A stretch of DNA of 6,219 nt from Candidatus Vogelbacteria bacterium CG10_big_fil_rev_8_21_14_0_10_51_16 (GTDB taxonomy: Bacteria; Patescibacteriota; Minisyncoccia; Phycocordibacterales; JACRKE01), in the NCBI GenBank assembly GCA_002774795.1, contig PCYI01000006.1, positions 12,745-18,963 on the forward strand, given 5' to 3'. The translations under genes and the position numbers were made by a program. The notes under the pieces were generated by a model that was not told where the DNA came from, ran no database searches, and saw only the letters and a list, made by a program, of their open reading frames with translations. This document shows positions 4,688-6,219 of this stretch, one piece after another (position 1 is the first letter of the stretch; each line of letters begins with the position of its first letter).

Positions 4688-5698
4688 ATGTCAGTGTTTA
4701 AGCGTAAATTAGCAACCGTAACTACTATTTATATGAGTATCCAAGACTGGCCGGATAGGCCCATGAGTCCAGAGACAGAGAGGCGGAGCGACCCCGAGAG
4801 GGAGGCATTGCAGGAGCGTATCGAGCGCGTCGTGTGTGGCCAGTTCGACCAGATTAAAACAGGGAGTTTCGCGAGCGAACTGCCCGGAATAGTTTCACTG
4901 AACGTTCTACGACGCGAGCAACAGGCAGACCAACTTTATGTTTTCGTGCGTTATGAATACCAGGGCGGTCGAGAGCAAGGCGACATGAGGGTGGGTGGCG
5001 AGACATGGACTATTACGCGCAAAGGCGAGATTTTGGGCCCCGTACCCCGAGCGCTTCGTGAAGCGGGGGTAGACCGCAAGGCGATTATCAATGAGATTTT
5101 GCAGATCCTTGAGCGAGTAGACGGGGCTTCGTACTACGAGGCCGACATCTCGGTCTTTCCCGAGCAGGATGAGCAAGAGAAGCCTGCTGAGAGTGTCGCC
5201 GGCTCCAAGCCACGTGGCCCGCGCGCTTATGACAGCCGCCGTCTGGAGGAGTTGCGCAGAGATCCCGACACCATCACCGGTGTAATTCAAAAAGGAAAGG
5301 GTTTTAACGGATATGTCGCATTCCTCTTGGCGCAGGGGGAACCGGGAGCAAAGGAGGTGACTATTATCCTCGAAAATCCATGGAGGGAGAACGCCTACGT
5401 CGAGTACCAGACCGGAGACCGTATTTCGGTCACACGCGAGGAGTTTGCGCTTATGAGCGGGGAACAACAAAGAGCGATTGTGTCTAACTACATTACTCCT
5501 TTTCTCGAAACGATCACAACCAAGCAAGAGGCGCGGGCCTTGGGGGCCACTGTGCGCCATCATGTCGGAGAGAGATGGCCTGAGCGCTTTGCTGAAGAAA
5601 GACGGCGCCACTCGGCTCCGTTGCCTAAAGAAAACCGCCCGGGCGAAGATGCCGGGGCGGCTAGGGAGACCGAAGAAAGGCAGGGTGGGGTCAGTTGA
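4688..5698 (+). CDS. Conserved-looking soluble protein of unknown function
   Basis: I do not recognise the family. The 336-residue product is charged and has no signal peptide or membrane segment. Three parts can be seen. An alpha/beta N-terminal region (about 36-158) holds YVFVRYEYQGG and a basic helix. A charged, probably flexible linker covers about 159-190. A second alpha/beta region (about 193-290) holds TGVIQKGKGFNGYVAFLLAQG and VTIILENPWRENAYVEY, followed by an Arg/Glu-rich tail. The start is uncertain: M16 (4733) and M26 (4763) are alternatives and none has a good Shine-Dalgarno. A 12-codon ORF from the ATG at 4677 overlaps the first start. Clean framing over 1 kb and the TATAAT just upstream support a real gene. 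It is divergent from the SOS operon and overlaps the next gene's 3' end by 8 bp. Confidence 0.75.
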   Translation: MSVFKRKLATVTTIYMSIQDWPDRPMSPETERRSDPEREALQERIERVVCGQFDQIKTGSFASELPGIVSLNVLRREQQADQLYVFVRYEYQGGREQGDMRVGGETWTITRKGEILGPVPRALREAGVDRKAIINEILQILERVDGASYYEADISVFPEQDEQEKPAESVAGSKPRGPRAYDSRRLEELRRDPDTITGVIQKGKGFNGYVAFLLAQGEPGAKEVTIILENPWRENAYVEYQTGDRISVTREEFALMSGEQQRAIVSNYITPFLETITTKQEARALGATVRHHVGERWPERFAEERRRHSAPLPKENRPGEDAGAARETEERQGGVS

Positions 5699-6059
5699 CC
5701 GGGGCTCCGTCGGGGATGGAGCTCTCGTCAACCTCGAAATCTTGCGAACCGTCATGAGCGGCGATCTCACAGGCAGGACACTGGTCAACCCCGTCGTATT
5801 CGCTTGCGAGGTGGTAGAGAATCTCCAGGTCGAAAAGTTCTTTGACCGGAAATTTTCTGTATACCAGGATAGACTTCGCGCGCTTGGCCCGCCTGACTAT
5901 GGCCAGTCCATCTTTGATGGCCACAACCATCCACGTGTTTGGGTCGGTCGGATGAGCGATGATATCACCCACCCGCACGCCCCGCTCTTGGGTCATCTGG
6001 GTTGCCTGTTCCAACAGCTCCATGGCTTCTTTCAGTATAGAGGTATTGAAGCTCTTCAT
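5691..6059 (-). CDS. Small protein of unknown function with a beta-rich core
   Basis: The family is not recognised. The 122-residue product begins with an amphipathic helix (about 5-25). A segment of alternating strands follows at about 28-75 (GVRVGDIIAHP, TWMVVAIKDGLAIVRRA, SILVYRKFPVKELF), which by eye could be a small SH3-like barrel. A helix LEILYHLASEY and one CPAC pair (94-97) come next, and the C-terminus is acidic. A single CxxC could bind metal only with partners, so no function is claimed. The start is well supported by AGGAGG eight nt before the ATG (6068-6073 on the plus strand) and by an upstream TTGACA promoter. It is convergent with the unknown gene at 4688 and the coding ends overlap by 8 bp. 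Confidence 0.8.
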   Translation of the reverse strand: MKSFNTSILKEAMELLEQATQMTQERGVRVGDIIAHPTDPNTWMVVAIKDGLAIVRRAKRAKSILVYRKFPVKELFDLEILYHLASEYDGVDQCPACEIAAHDGSQDFEVDESSIPDGAPVN

Positions 6060-6067
6060 TTAGGCCG

Positions 6068-6073
6068 CCTCCT
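6068..6073 (-). promoter_or_regulatory. Consensus Shine-Dalgarno site of the small unknown gene
   Basis: AGGAGG on the minus strand, 8 nt before the ATG at 6059. It is the only full consensus ribosome-binding site in the window and fixes this start codon. Confidence 0.85.
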
Positions 6074-6097
6074 CTCTGCGTGTTTCGACACCTGTTT

Positions 6098-6127
6098 AAT
6101 CTAATTACATTTATAGGTTGTTGTCAA
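6098..6127 (-). promoter_or_regulatory. Sigma70-type promoter for the small unknown gene
   Basis: On the minus strand a perfect TTGACA (6122-6127) is followed after 18 bp by TAGATT (6098-6103). The region is AT-rich against a GC-richer background. The predicted start is near 6091, giving a leader of about 30 nt with the AGGAGG site. The -10 is imperfect. Confidence 0.6.
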
Positions 6128-6201
6128 GGATTCGTAATGTAACTGCTCACAAAAACGAGTGGCGGCTAACTAGCACAACATATCTCGCTCCGTCTTTGCC
6201 A

Positions 6202-6214
6202 CCGCCTTTGGCGG
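6202..6214. repeat. Small palindrome at the right edge
   Basis: CCGCC-TTT-GGCGG is a perfect 5-bp stem with a 3-nt loop, in a GC-rich segment (about 6186-6219) that runs off the window. It may be the end of another dispersed palindromic element. The rest of 6128-6219 shows no gene. Confidence 0.4.
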
Positions 6215-6219
6215 GGTCC

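Noticed and set aside
4900..4907. GAACGTTC as a second LexA box
   Set aside because: The half-sites are adjacent with no 4-bp spacer, and the site lies within a coding region far from a promoter.
4907..5788. A 293-codon open frame on the minus strand opposite the unknown gene at 4688
   Set aside because: It lies almost wholly antisense to that gene and its product has no recognisable motif. The plus-strand frame has a TATAAT upstream and a more protein-like composition, although the choice is not fully certain since neither frame is a known family.
5478..6104. A 208-codon plus-strand open frame over the small unknown gene
   Set aside because: It overlaps the end of the gene at 4688 and runs antisense to the gene with the consensus AGGAGG site. 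It has no ribosome-binding site of its own and no motif.

Overview
The window reads as a compact bacterial chromosome segment of roughly balanced to slightly high GC. Most likely it comes from a Candidate Phyla Radiation (Patescibacteria, Parcubacteria-like) genome. That placement is an inference from four things: tightly packed genes with mostly weak Shine-Dalgarno sites, a LexA/NYN/Y-family polymerase cluster, genes of unknown function, and several dispersed palindromic repeats. No rRNA or other taxonomic marker is present.

Layout from left to right: (1) 1-265 holds two repeat elements and no gene. (2) 266-1273 (+) is a YvcK/CofD-like protein, followed by a perfect 18-bp-arm hairpin in the convergent intergenic gap. 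(3) 1441-4411 (-) is a three-gene operon in the order lexA-like repressor, NYN-domain nuclease, DinB-like Y-family DNA polymerase. (4) 4412-4687 is a divergent intergenic region. It has a good sigma70-type promoter facing lexA with a perfect GAAC-N4-GTTC LexA box inside its 17-bp spacer, then a 32-bp inverted repeat in the predicted lexA leader. (5) 4688-5698 (+) is a soluble protein of unknown function. (6) 5691-6059 (-) is a small unknown protein convergent with it, with the best Shine-Dalgarno site of the window and a TTGACA promoter. (7) 6060-6219 carries that promoter and the edge of another palindromic element.

The central story is a self-regulated DNA-damage (SOS) cassette. LexA would repress its own promoter through the operator in the spacer. 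RecA-stimulated self-cleavage at Ala78-Gly79 would then release expression of LexA, the NYN nuclease and the translesion polymerase together. The nuclease between repressor and polymerase is the least expected member and a candidate new SOS effector.

The second story is repeat invasion. The polymerase gene carries an in-frame insertion of about 267 bp made of GC-rich palindromes between the two halves of its little-finger domain. Its C-terminal tail holds two further repeat-derived stretches, and related GC-rich cores occur outside genes at the left edge of the window. This resembles in principle the protein-coding palindromic elements described in Rickettsia, but the sequences appear unrelated.
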